Notes under the pieces: generated by a model
The model's input: only the letters and a program-made list of their open reading frames with translations
The model's database searches: none
What the model was told of the DNA's origin: nothing
Part shown: piece by piece, positions 1-6,750 of the stretch
Layout: every line of letters begins with the position of its first letter
Position numbering within the stretch: position 1 is the first letter of the stretch
Translations under genes and position numbers: made by a program
Assembly (NCBI GenBank): GCA_937924345.1
Contig: CALDTD010000291.1
Location: 1-7,899, forward strand
Length of the DNA: 7,899 nucleotides
Direction of reading: 5' to 3'
Source: an uncultured Flavobacteriales bacterium
GTDB taxonomy: Bacteria; Bacteroidota; Bacteroidia; Flavobacteriales_D; Parvicellaceae

Positions 1-27
1 CTTCCCATGATATTATATTTATTCACT

Positions 28-58
28 CAAAAGTAAAAAATATATTAAGATTGAACAA
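28..58 (-). promoter_or_regulatory. Predicted leftward promoter for a divergent gene
   Basis: Read on the minus strand, TTG (58-56) is followed after 20 bases by TACTTTTG (35-28), a full match to the Bacteroidota -7 consensus TAnnTTTG with a proper -33 TTG. Transcription would start near position 21. The first minus-strand ATG downstream is at 8-6 (ATG GGA AG...), so a gene probably begins there and leaves the window after two codons. Its identity cannot be seen. The promoter is a pattern match only. Confidence 0.5.
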
Positions 59-169
59 CTCAAATATACCTGTACTAGTTTTACATTCATTTCTTAAACT
101 TAACCAGTTGGTTTTTATGCATTTAATTTTAAGCTTTCAAAAACAACTAAACATATCGACAATTGACTA

Positions 170-199
170 TTGATAAACCATAAGATTTTTATATTTTTG
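170..199 (+). promoter_or_regulatory. Predicted promoter of the HU/SPOR gene
   Basis: TTG at 170-172 and TATTTTTG at 192-199 are separated by 19 bases. This matches the -33/-7 arrangement (TTG, about 19-21 bases, TAnnTTTG) known for the primary sigma factor of Bacteroides and Flavobacterium. Transcription would begin around 205-207, giving a leader of only about 20 bases before the TTG start codon at 228. It may drive the following set of closely spaced genes. Confidence 0.6.
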
Positions 200-207
200 C
201 CTTTAAA

Positions 208-231
208 ATGGAAAGTAATAAATCACATTGA
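208..231 (+). promoter_or_regulatory. Possible seven-codon leader ORF overlapping the TTG start
   Basis: ATG at 208 opens a frame of seven codons (MESNKSH) whose TGA stop (229-231) overlaps the TTG start of the next gene (228-230) as TTGA. The ATG lies almost at the predicted transcription start, so the mRNA would be nearly leaderless. Termination-reinitiation at the TTG is possible. So short an ORF can arise by chance, and no conservation can be tested here. Confidence 0.2.
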
Positions 232-1307
232 AAAAAATTGAGGAACATATTTATGAATTATTATTTACACAGAATTGTGTAACTATTCCAAACTTTGGTG
301 GTTTTGTAACTCAAAATAATAGTGCTAATTTTTCTTCAGAAGGCTCTTTTCTAACCCCTCCGTCAAAAACTGTTAATTTTAATAAACATCTAAAAAACGA
401 CGATGGTTTATTAACACATGAAGTAGCCAATTACAGAGCTATTAACTATGATTCAGCAAGCAAAGTAATTAAAGAGTTTGTTTCAGATTTAAGCCATCAA
501 TTAAAATCAAAAAAAAGAGTTGAGCTAGATAAAGTGGGCACGTTATTCCTCGATAATAATGATATATTAAGTTTCTCACCGTCTGATACTAACTTCTCTA
601 CTACCCATTTTGGTTTGCCAGTTCTGCAACCTAAAATTAAAGCAACAAAAAAATTACCTGTAACAGATACTTTATCAAAAGAAATTATAGAAAAAGTTGA
701 AACTCCAATAATTCCTTTAGAGCAAACTAAAAATTCTAGAAAGACAAACTATTGGTGGGCAGCTGCTATATTAATACCAATTATTTTTTACTCTGCCTGG
801 ATTCCAATGAAGACTGATTTAATGAATGGTGGAAAACAATTTCATTACTCCGATTTAAACCCTTTTACATTCAATAAAACTAAAAATTACGAATCTAATA
901 AGTTAGAAAATACTGTATTTGAAACCATAAATTTTAGTAGGGCTTACACCGATGATTTTCAAAAAGTAAATTTAGATACTAAAACTTATCTATGGGTTGA
1001 TAGTTCTATTGAATTACCAAAAGCAGCTGTAAGAGAAACAACTTACGTTGAAAATAAAACAATTGAAGTAACAAATACTTCTCAGTTAAAATATCACTTA
1101 ATTGGTGGTTGTTTTGGTAATAAAACAAATGCAAGCTCTTTTGTAAAGCATTTGAATGAATTAGGTTACGAAGCTAAAATCATTGATCAAAACCAAAACT
1201 TATATAGAGTTTCAGTTGGTAATTACTCTAAAAGAAGTACGGCTAAAAAAGCCAAAGAACGATTACTTGAAGAACAAGAAATAAAAGCTTGGATCCTAAA
1301 GAAATAA
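228..1307 (+). CDS. HU/CCDC81-like and SPOR domain membrane protein
   Basis: This 359-residue protein resembles the Bacteroidota family with two CCDC81-like prokaryotic HU domains (about residues 1-60 and 64-118; the first contains the IPNFGGFV motif at 20-27). A basic, low-complexity linker follows, then one transmembrane helix (about 174-194, WW-AAAILIPIIFYSAW) and a C-terminal SPOR domain (about 286-358, with GGCFGN, LYRVSVGNY and a terminal AWILKK). SPOR domains bind denuded septal peptidoglycan. HU folds bind DNA, although DNA binding by this subfamily is not established as far as I know. The expected topology is HU domains in the cytoplasm and SPOR in the periplasm. The start is TTG: an in-frame TAA lies at 219-221, the HU domain begins at once, and the next Met is residue 194. 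Its own promoter lies at 170-199. The aminotransferase gene follows 31 bp downstream. The domain calls are confident; a role linking division-site wall to nucleoid is inference. Confidence 0.88.
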   Translation: MKKIEEHIYELLFTQNCVTIPNFGGFVTQNNSANFSSEGSFLTPPSKTVNFNKHLKNDDGLLTHEVANYRAINYDSASKVIKEFVSDLSHQLKSKKRVELDKVGTLFLDNNDILSFSPSDTNFSTTHFGLPVLQPKIKATKKLPVTDTLSKEIIEKVETPIIPLEQTKNSRKTNYWWAAAILIPIIFYSAWIPMKTDLMNGGKQFHYSDLNPFTFNKTKNYESNKLENTVFETINFSRAYTDDFQKVNLDTKTYLWVDSSIELPKAAVRETTYVENKTIEVTNTSQLKYHLIGGCFGNKTNASSFVKHLNELGYEAKIIDQNQNLYRVSVGNYSKRSTAKKAKERLLEEQEIKAWILKK

Positions 1308-1338
1308 TTAAAACTTTAAACTAACATACTAGTAGATT

Positions 1339-2550
1339 ATGATTCCATTTTCTCCACCTAGAATTGATGATAAAACAATAGATAGCGTGGTTGATGCGCT
1401 TAAAAGCGGATGGATAACGACTGGCCCTAAAACCAAACTATTTGAGGAGAAAATTGCAAATTTTGTAGGTGGTGATGCTGTAGTAGCTTTAAATTCAGCC
1501 ACAGCTGGCTTACAGCTTATTTTAAATTGGTTAGGAATACAAGAAGGAGATGAAGTTATAGTTCCCGCTTACACCTATTGTGCTTCTGCTAATGTTGTAA
1601 TTCATGCTGGAGCAACACCTATTTTAGTTGATGTAAATACACACGATTTTAATATAAATCTTGAAGCAATAGAAAAGGCAATTACCCCTAAAACGAAAGC
1701 CATAATTGCTGTTGATATTGCAGGTTTCCCTGCAGACTATGAAGAAATTTATGCATTGATAAAATCAGCAGAAATAAAAAATCAATTTTCTCCCAGAACT
1801 GAAATTCAAAAAAAAATAGGGAGAATTACTTTAGTTGCAGATGCAGCACACTCCATTGGTGCTCATTACAAAAATAAAAATTCGGGAATGTTAGCAGATA
1901 TGTCTTCCTTCTCTTTTCATGCTGTAAAAAACTTAACTACTGCAGAAGGTGGAGCTGTTGTATTTAATGTTGATGATAAATTTAATCATAAACAACTTCA
2001 AAAGGAATTTAAGACCAGTTCTTTGCATGGCCAGACTAAAGATGCGTTTAGTAAAATGCAAGTTGGAGCCTGGCAATATGATGTTATTGAAGCGGGTTTT
2101 AAATGTAATATGACCGACCTACATGCTGCAATTGGCTTGGTAGAGATTGATCGCTATGAAGAAACACTAACCAAAAGAAAAGCTATTTTTGATTATTATT
2201 CTAAACGGTTAAGCGCTTATAAATGGGCAAACATCCCAATTTACGAAACAAAAGAAAAAACCAGTTCATACCATTTATATCTACTTCGAATAATTGATTG
2301 CACTGAAGAACAACGAAATTTAATTATTCAAAAAATAAGCGAAAAAGAAGTTGCTGTTAATGTTCATTACTTGCCAATTCCAATGCTTTCTTTTTATAAA
2401 AAACTAGGATATAACATTCAAAACTATCCGAATACATTTAATAACTATAAAAATGAAATTTCTCTTCCAGTTTGGTATAATCTAACAGAAGAGCAAATGG
2501 AAACAGTTATCTCAACAGTAATAAGTGCCGTTGAAGAAGTTATAGGTTAA
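1339..2550 (+). CDS. DegT/DnrJ/EryC1/StrS (ArnB-like) aminotransferase
   Basis: A PLP-dependent, fold-type I aminotransferase of 403 residues. Such enzymes convert keto groups of nucleotide-linked sugars to amino groups, with glutamate usually the amino donor, for O-antigen, capsule or glycoprotein sugars. Visible landmarks are SGWITTGP (23-30), NSATAGL (52-58, phosphate-cup region), PAYTY (76-80), DAAHSIG (168-174, Asp168 contacting the PLP ring nitrogen) and SFHAVKN (191-197), where Lys197 should form the Schiff base. GFKCNMTDLHAAIG (253-266) and NVHYLPIP (341-348) are also family-typical. Compared from memory with E. coli ArnB, there are about 17 extra residues between the IYAL helix (137-140) and DAAH, and VDIAG (125-129) stands where ArnB has VHYAG. 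No sugar dehydratase, epimerase or glycosyltransferase lies nearby, so the exact sugar cannot be named. It is cytoplasmic and probably transcribed with the gene upstream (31 bp). Confidence 0.9.
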   Translation: MIPFSPPRIDDKTIDSVVDALKSGWITTGPKTKLFEEKIANFVGGDAVVALNSATAGLQLILNWLGIQEGDEVIVPAYTYCASANVVIHAGATPILVDVNTHDFNINLEAIEKAITPKTKAIIAVDIAGFPADYEEIYALIKSAEIKNQFSPRTEIQKKIGRITLVADAAHSIGAHYKNKNSGMLADMSSFSFHAVKNLTTAEGGAVVFNVDDKFNHKQLQKEFKTSSLHGQTKDAFSKMQVGAWQYDVIEAGFKCNMTDLHAAIGLVEIDRYEETLTKRKAIFDYYSKRLSAYKWANIPIYETKEKTSSYHLYLLRIIDCTEEQRNLIIQKISEKEVAVNVHYLPIPMLSFYKKLGYNIQNYPNTFNNYKNEISLPVWYNLTEEQMETVISTVISAVEEVIG

Positions 2551-2576
2551 TCATTTTTATTTTTAGTTAAAAAATG

Positions 2577-2584
2577 TACCTTTA
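2577..2584 (+). promoter_or_regulatory. Weak -7-like element before the nucleoside phosphorylase gene
   Basis: TACCTTTA matches seven of the eight positions of the TAnnTTTG element and ends four bases before the ATG at 2589, so a transcript from it would be essentially leaderless. At the expected -33 distance there is only a T-run (2554-2558), with no TTG. In such AT-rich sequence this may be chance, and readthrough from the gene upstream is an equally good explanation. Confidence 0.25.
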
Positions 2585-2588
2585 AATT

Positions 2589-3485
2589 ATGAGAAATACT
2601 ACGATTAGTCACGATACTCCTTTGCAACCTTCGGAATTGATTTTAAATCCTGACGGGAGTATTTATCATTTAGACCTATTACCAGAAGATATAGCCGACG
2701 ATATTATAGTTGTTGGAGATCAGCACCGTGTGAAACGTATTTCTAACTTTTTTGATAATATTGAAGTTATTAAAGAAAAAAGAGAGTTTGTTACACACAC
2801 TGGAACTTATAAAGGAAAAAGAATAACAGCACTTTCTACAGGGATTGGTTGCGACAATATTGATATCGTAATTAATGAATTAGACGCAATAGCAAATATT
2901 GACTTAAACACTCGCCTAATAAAAAAAACACCTAGAAAACTAAATATTATTAGATTAGGAACAAGTGGAGCATTACAGGCTGATATCCCTGTAGATTCAT
3001 TTGTAATCTCTTCTTACGGATTAGGATTTGACGGTTTAGCCCAATTTTACAATACTGATTTTGAAGCAGATGAACTAGCGCTACAAAAAGCGTTTATTAA
3101 AGATATTGATTGGAAAGAAGAATTAAACCAACCCTATTTTGCAAAAGGAAATAGTAAACTAATTGCTAGATTAGAAGAAGGAATGACCAAAGGAATCACA
3201 GCTACGGCAAATGGTTTTTATGGTCCGCAAGGAAGAAGTTTAAGACTTGCTCCTAAAGTTTCTAACCTAAATGAAAAATTAAATAAATTTCGTTTTGAAG
3301 GGCACAGAATTACAAACTTTGAAATGGAAACATCCGCATTATTTGCTTTGGGTGGGATGTTAGGACACAATACTGCTACGGTGTGTGCTATTATTGCCAA
3401 TCGATTTACTAAAACATTTAGTGCTGATTATAAGAAAACTGTAGATGAGTTGATCAAAGTATTATTGGAGCGATTGGTAAAGTAA
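2589..3485 (+). CDS. Uridine phosphorylase-like nucleoside phosphorylase
   Basis: A 298-residue cytoplasmic enzyme of the PNP/UDP phosphorylase family, which splits a nucleoside with phosphate into base and ribose-1-phosphate for salvage. Landmarks follow E. coli Udp: VGDQHRV (42-48, phosphate loop, Arg47), STGIGCDN (83-90), IRLGTSGALQ (121-130, Arg122 and Thr125 contacting phosphate) and NFEMETSAL (243-251, Glu245-Met246-Glu247 at the ribose). FYGPQGR (210-216) carries Gln214 and Arg216, which line up with the uracil-binding Gln and Arg of uridine phosphorylases and favour uridine over purine nucleosides. The phosphate loop has GDQ where GDP is usual. At 298 residues it is longer than E. coli Udp (about 250). 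The extra length is an N-terminal PSELILNPDGSIYHL segment, which I recall as typical of Bacteroidota members, and loops around 105-115 and 155-190. Stop TAA and the next ATG are separated by one base, implying translational coupling with the PBP4 gene. Confidence 0.88.
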   Translation: MRNTTISHDTPLQPSELILNPDGSIYHLDLLPEDIADDIIVVGDQHRVKRISNFFDNIEVIKEKREFVTHTGTYKGKRITALSTGIGCDNIDIVINELDAIANIDLNTRLIKKTPRKLNIIRLGTSGALQADIPVDSFVISSYGLGFDGLAQFYNTDFEADELALQKAFIKDIDWKEELNQPYFAKGNSKLIARLEEGMTKGITATANGFYGPQGRSLRLAPKVSNLNEKLNKFRFEGHRITNFEMETSALFALGGMLGHNTATVCAIIANRFTKTFSADYKKTVDELIKVLLERLVK

Positions 3486-3486
3486 T

Positions 3487-4953
3487 ATGAAGTTTATTCT
3501 TACCCAAGTTATACTTGTTGCTAGCCTTATTTCTTTTAGCCAAGTTACCTCAACCAACTCTATTCAAAAAGCGATAAACCTACTTACTAAAGATCCTAGC
3601 TTAAAGCATGCTTCGATTAGTTTTTTAGTAAAAGATATAGATAAAGACTCTGTGATTGCTACCTATAATCCTGAGAACAGCTTAATTCCTGCTTCTACAA
3701 TGAAGGTAATAACGACTGCGACAGCTTTAGAAATACTGGGCTCTTATAATAAATTTAAGACCTTGTTACAATACGACGGGTATATAGACTCAAACTGTAC
3801 TTTGCATGGTAATATTTATATAAAAGGAGGTGGAGACCCTACACTAGGAAGTCGTTTTTTTAAATCACCTTATTTAATTGAAGAGTGGAGTCAGAAAATT
3901 GCAAATTTAGGAATTACAAAGATCGATGGAAAAATTATTGGAGATGCTTCATACTTTAGTTACGAATACGTTCCATCTACTTGGAGTTGGGGAGATATGG
4001 GAAACTATTATGGAACAGGTATTTCTGGTTTAAGTATTTTTGACAACACTACACACCTCTATTTTAATTCTGGTTCTAACAAAGGGGATTCTACTACAAT
4101 TGATTGTTTTGAACCATACACACCTGATGTTGAAATAAGAAATAAAGTTCGTTCTTGGACAACTAAAAAGGATGAAGCCTACATCTATGGTGCTCCTTAT
4201 GATGGTTTGCGTATTGTAAAAGGTAATATTCCATTAAACAAAGAAAGTTTTGATGTAAGAGGTTCTATGCACGAACCTGCTTATGTTGCTGCATTCGAAC
4301 TGGAATCCAGCCTTTGGCGAAACGGAATTAACGTTTTACAACCAGCAACAACAACAAGAAGATTACAGAATGAAATGGTTCTAATTAACAAGGAAAGAAT
4401 AAACTTTGATACTATAAGCTCTCCTTCAATCTCAAAAATAGTTTATTGGACAAATCTAATTAGTAACAACTTGTTTGCTGAACATTTATTAAGGCATGTT
4501 GGTGTAAAAAAATATAAGAATGGAAGTACTTTCTCTTCTACGCTTGCTGTTTCGAAGTATTGGAGAGCTAAAGGCATACTATCTACTGGTTTTTACATGA
4601 ATGATGGGAGTGGTTTATCTAGGTCAAATGCTGTTTCGGCAACACATCTCGTAGATGTACTCACTTATATGAAAAAGAAAAGTAAATACAGTAAAACATT
4701 TTATAGTTCATTACCTATAGCCGGTAAATCAGGAACATTGAAATCCATAGGAAGGAAAACCAAAATTCAAGGCAACTTAAGGGCGAAAAGTGGGACAATG
4801 ACTAGAATAAAAAGTTATGCTGGATATGTTAAAAGCTCTTCAGGTAAAAGCTTATGCTTCGCAATTATAGTAAACAATCATACATGCAGTGGCTTTCAAA
4901 TCAAAAAAAAGCTAGAAAAAATAATGATTTCTTTAGGGAATTTTGCTGGATAA
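3487..4953 (+). CDS. D-alanyl-D-alanine carboxypeptidase/endopeptidase, PBP4 type (peptidase S13)
   Basis: A 488-residue exported penicillin-binding protein of the DacB/PBP4 family, which trims the terminal D-Ala from peptidoglycan stem peptides and can cleave peptide cross-links in the periplasm. An N-terminal signal peptide is visible (hydrophobic core about 4-16, likely cleavage near Ser18/Gln19). All three active-site motifs are present: S-x-x-K as STMK (70-73, nucleophile Ser70), S-x-N as SNN (326-328) and K-T/S-G as KSGT (434-437). The roughly 250 residues between the first two motifs are the insertion domains characteristic of S13 enzymes. KGGGDPTLG (113-121), DGSGLSRSN (373-381) and AGKSGTL (412-418) are also family-typical. 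Length fits the family. The gene starts one base after the phosphorylase stop and has no obvious Shine-Dalgarno sequence. No lipobox was seen, so it should be soluble or loosely attached in the periplasm. Confidence 0.92.
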   Translation: MKFILTQVILVASLISFSQVTSTNSIQKAINLLTKDPSLKHASISFLVKDIDKDSVIATYNPENSLIPASTMKVITTATALEILGSYNKFKTLLQYDGYIDSNCTLHGNIYIKGGGDPTLGSRFFKSPYLIEEWSQKIANLGITKIDGKIIGDASYFSYEYVPSTWSWGDMGNYYGTGISGLSIFDNTTHLYFNSGSNKGDSTTIDCFEPYTPDVEIRNKVRSWTTKKDEAYIYGAPYDGLRIVKGNIPLNKESFDVRGSMHEPAYVAAFELESSLWRNGINVLQPATTTRRLQNEMVLINKERINFDTISSPSISKIVYWTNLISNNLFAEHLLRHVGVKKYKNGSTFSSTLAVSKYWRAKGILSTGFYMNDGSGLSRSNAVSATHLVDVLTYMKKKSKYSKTFYSSLPIAGKSGTLKSIGRKTKIQGNLRAKSGTMTRIKSYAGYVKSSSGKSLCFAIIVNNHTCSGFQIKKKLEKIMISLGNFAG

Positions 4954-5023
4954 AAAATATTTTATTAGTCCCCCCTCATTTACTTTCAATTAACGTATAT
5001 AATAGTAACCAAAAACAAATATT

Positions 5024-6688
5024 ATGAAAAACTTTACTTTAACCACTCTTTTATTGAGTTTAATTTCATTAACTACCTGGGGACAATGCTCTGGTATTTT
5101 CGGGGTATCAACTGACAGTACTAACACAGCCACTTTTTATGCTGGAAATGAAGGTGGAGTGTTTGATTTTGGAGATAGTACTACTTTAACAGTAGCAGCT
5201 AATGACACTATTACTTACTCCTATTCTAATGCAGGGACATACACAGTTTTCTTAACAACTATTAATACACCATGTATTGATTCAGCTCAAGTTATAACCG
5301 TTGGAAATAATTCCCCTCCTTGTTCTGCAGATGCTAATTTCACATATAGTACTGATATCAATGGCAATGTCACCATAACTAATACAGGAACAGATGCTGA
5401 CTTCGATATTCCTGCTTTAGGTCTATTAGCTCCAATATTTATTCCAGGAGGAGCTGACACTACATTTAATTTTCAAATTTCAGGGACATATCAAGTTTGT
5501 GCTTACGCTATCGATTCAAATAGTACTACTGCCTGTTCAGATCAGTATTGTGACTCTGTAGATTTTGGCACTAACAATAACTGTTCTGCCAATGCTAACT
5601 TTAGTGCTAACTCATTCAACAATGACTTAACTTATGATTTTTACGCTTTAGACTCGGCTAACTCTTGTTCTTATTTCTGGGATTTTGGTGATGGAAACAC
5701 TGCTACTACTTGGTCTGAAACCCATACTTACTCAGTTGCAGGTACCTATACGGTAACATTAACTGTTGGGACTTGTGATAGTTTACCTTGTTATGATACT
5801 ATTTCTCAAGTGATTAATGTAATAGACTCTAGTAATACAAACGGATGTAATGCAGATGCTAGTTTTTCTGCTAACTCATTCAACAATGACTTAACTTATG
5901 ATTTTTACGCTTTAGACTCTGCCAACTCTTGTACTTACTTCTGGGATTTTGGTGATGGGAACACTTCAACTAACTGGTCTGAAAACCATACTTACTCAGT
6001 TGCAGGAACTTATACCGTAACACTAACTGTTGGAACTTGTGATAGTTTACCTTGTTATGATACAATTTCTCAAGTGATTAATGTAATAGACTCTAGTAAT
6101 ACAAACGGATGTACAGCTGAAGCTAACTTTAACTGGTTTCAGGCTTACGATTCAATCAACAATAATTGGTTAAACGCGGTGTATATTGTTGATTATTCAT
6201 CTGGGAACAATTTAAGTTATAATTGGAGTTTTGGTGACGGAAATTCGTCTACACTACAATACCCTTCTCATAATTATGCTGCAATTGGTCAATACAATGT
6301 ATGTTTAACAGTTATGGATGACGATTCTTGTGTAGCATCTTATTGTGACTCTATAGTTGTAGTAACTAAAGCAAGTGGATTTTCTTTACAGGTAATCTCA
6401 CAAGCAATGGTTAGTGTTGAAGAGAAAGAAGAAGTTAATATTCAGAATCTTTACCCAAACCCTACAACTGGTAATGCCAACTTAGTTATACATTCAAACA
6501 TATTTACAGCGGTTAATGTTAACATAATGGATTTGACAGGAAAAGTTATTAATAACAGATTAACTTCAATTAATACAGGGGAAAATAATATAGACTTATC
6601 TACACAAGAGTTAACACAAGGAATTTATATTATCTCTGTAACCAATGAAGAAGGAATAAATATAAACCAACGTTTAATCAAAAAATAA
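5024..6688 (+). CDS. Secreted PKD-repeat protein with T9SS type A sorting domain
   Basis: A 554-residue extracellular or surface protein. A signal peptide (1-20, ending TTWG, then QC) is followed by five PKD-like beta-sandwich units. The first is degenerate (about 22-93, FDFGD at 47-51), the second lacks the FGDG motif (about 100-182), two are nearly identical (187-274 and 275-362, each with WDFGDG and AGTYTVTLTV), and the last is divergent (363-446, WSFGDG). A linker leads to a sorting domain (about 470-554) with YPNPTTG (477-483), DLTGKVI (503-509), GIYIISV (533-539) and terminal RLIKK. This is the Por/T9SS type A pattern, which directs export across the outer membrane and is normally cleaved on secretion. 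There are 18 cysteines, with a recurring C-x4-C near the end of units 2-5, suggesting disulfides. No catalytic domain is visible, so adhesion or matrix roles are possible but unproven. A 70-bp gap separates it from the PBP4 gene, with no clear TAnnTTTG promoter. Confidence 0.9.
   Translation: MKNFTLTTLLLSLISLTTWGQCSGIFGVSTDSTNTATFYAGNEGGVFDFGDSTTLTVAANDTITYSYSNAGTYTVFLTTINTPCIDSAQVITVGNNSPPCSADANFTYSTDINGNVTITNTGTDADFDIPALGLLAPIFIPGGADTTFNFQISGTYQVCAYAIDSNSTTACSDQYCDSVDFGTNNNCSANANFSANSFNNDLTYDFYALDSANSCSYFWDFGDGNTATTWSETHTYSVAGTYTVTLTVGTCDSLPCYDTISQVINVIDSSNTNGCNADASFSANSFNNDLTYDFYALDSANSCTYFWDFGDGNTSTNWSENHTYSVAGTYTVTLTVGTCDSLPCYDTISQVINVIDSSNTNGCTAEANFNWFQAYDSINNNWLNAVYIVDYSSGNNLSYNWSFGDGNSSTLQYPSHNYAAIGQYNVCLTVMDDDSCVASYCDSIVVVTKASGFSLQVISQAMVSVEEKEEVNIQNLYPNPTTGNANLVIHSNIFTAVNVNIMDLTGKVINNRLTSINTGENNIDLSTQELTQGIYIISVTNEEGININQRLIKK
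5582..6109 (+). repeat. Tandem 264-bp direct repeat encoding two PKD units
   Basis: Copies at 5582-5845 and 5846-6109 are directly adjacent and in frame (88 codons each). By hand count they differ at 24 of 264 positions (about 91% identical) and at 7 of 88 residues. Identical blocks include 5605-5655 with 5869-5919 (51 bp) and 5801-5849 with 6065-6113 (49 bp). The third unit, from 6110, keeps the 88-residue register (opening Cys187, Cys275, Cys363) but has diverged. This points to a recent duplication or ongoing gene conversion. Confidence 0.95.
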
Positions 6689-6713
6689 TAGATTGTATTT
6701 TGTAATTTGAACA

Positions 6714-6739
6714 AAAGTGGCAACATTTGTTGCCGCTTT
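6714..6739 (+). terminator. Strong hairpin between the PKD and sigma factor genes
   Basis: Bases 6714-6724 pair with 6729-6739 around an ATTT loop: 11 consecutive pairs, one of them G-U, with the core GGCAAC/GTTGCC. It lies 26 bp after the PKD stop codon and is the most stable structure noticed in this AT-rich window. The A-rich 5' side and CTTT 3' side resemble an intrinsic terminator, but the U-tract is short and interrupted (CTTTCATTC), so attenuation, mRNA protection or control of sigma translation are alternatives. It covers the upstream-most TTG codons of the sigma ORF. Confidence 0.6.
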
Positions 6740-6750
6740 CATTCAATAAA

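Noticed and set aside
105..116. AACC-AGTT-GGTT inverted repeat in the divergent intergenic region
   Set aside because: A four-base stem is expected by chance and does not extend further. It is not convincing as an operator.
3218..3400. Minus-strand reading frame of 60 codons
   Set aside because: It lies wholly inside the nucleoside phosphorylase gene, antisense to its conserved ribose-binding region. Its translation has no recognisable motif and no promoter was seen, so it is a shadow frame.
4717..4740. Second KSGT (residues 414-417) in the PBP4 protein as a duplicated active-site motif
   Set aside because: It sits in the AGxxGTL segment that S13 enzymes normally have before the true K-T/S-G motif. 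The catalytic one is KSGT at 434-437.
4954..4963. AAAATATTTT palindrome just after the PBP4 stop codon as a terminator
   Set aside because: The stem would be only A-T pairs with no room for a loop, so it would be too weak to terminate transcription.
6696..6709. Possible promoter TATTTTG / TAATTTG before the sigma gene
   Set aside because: Both are one base short of TAnnTTTG and no TTG lies at the expected -33 distance.
6727..6750. Eight extra N-terminal residues of the sigma factor (start at TTG 6727)
   Set aside because: These codons fall mostly within the hairpin, and the ECF homology begins after TTG 6751. Kept as an alternative start only.
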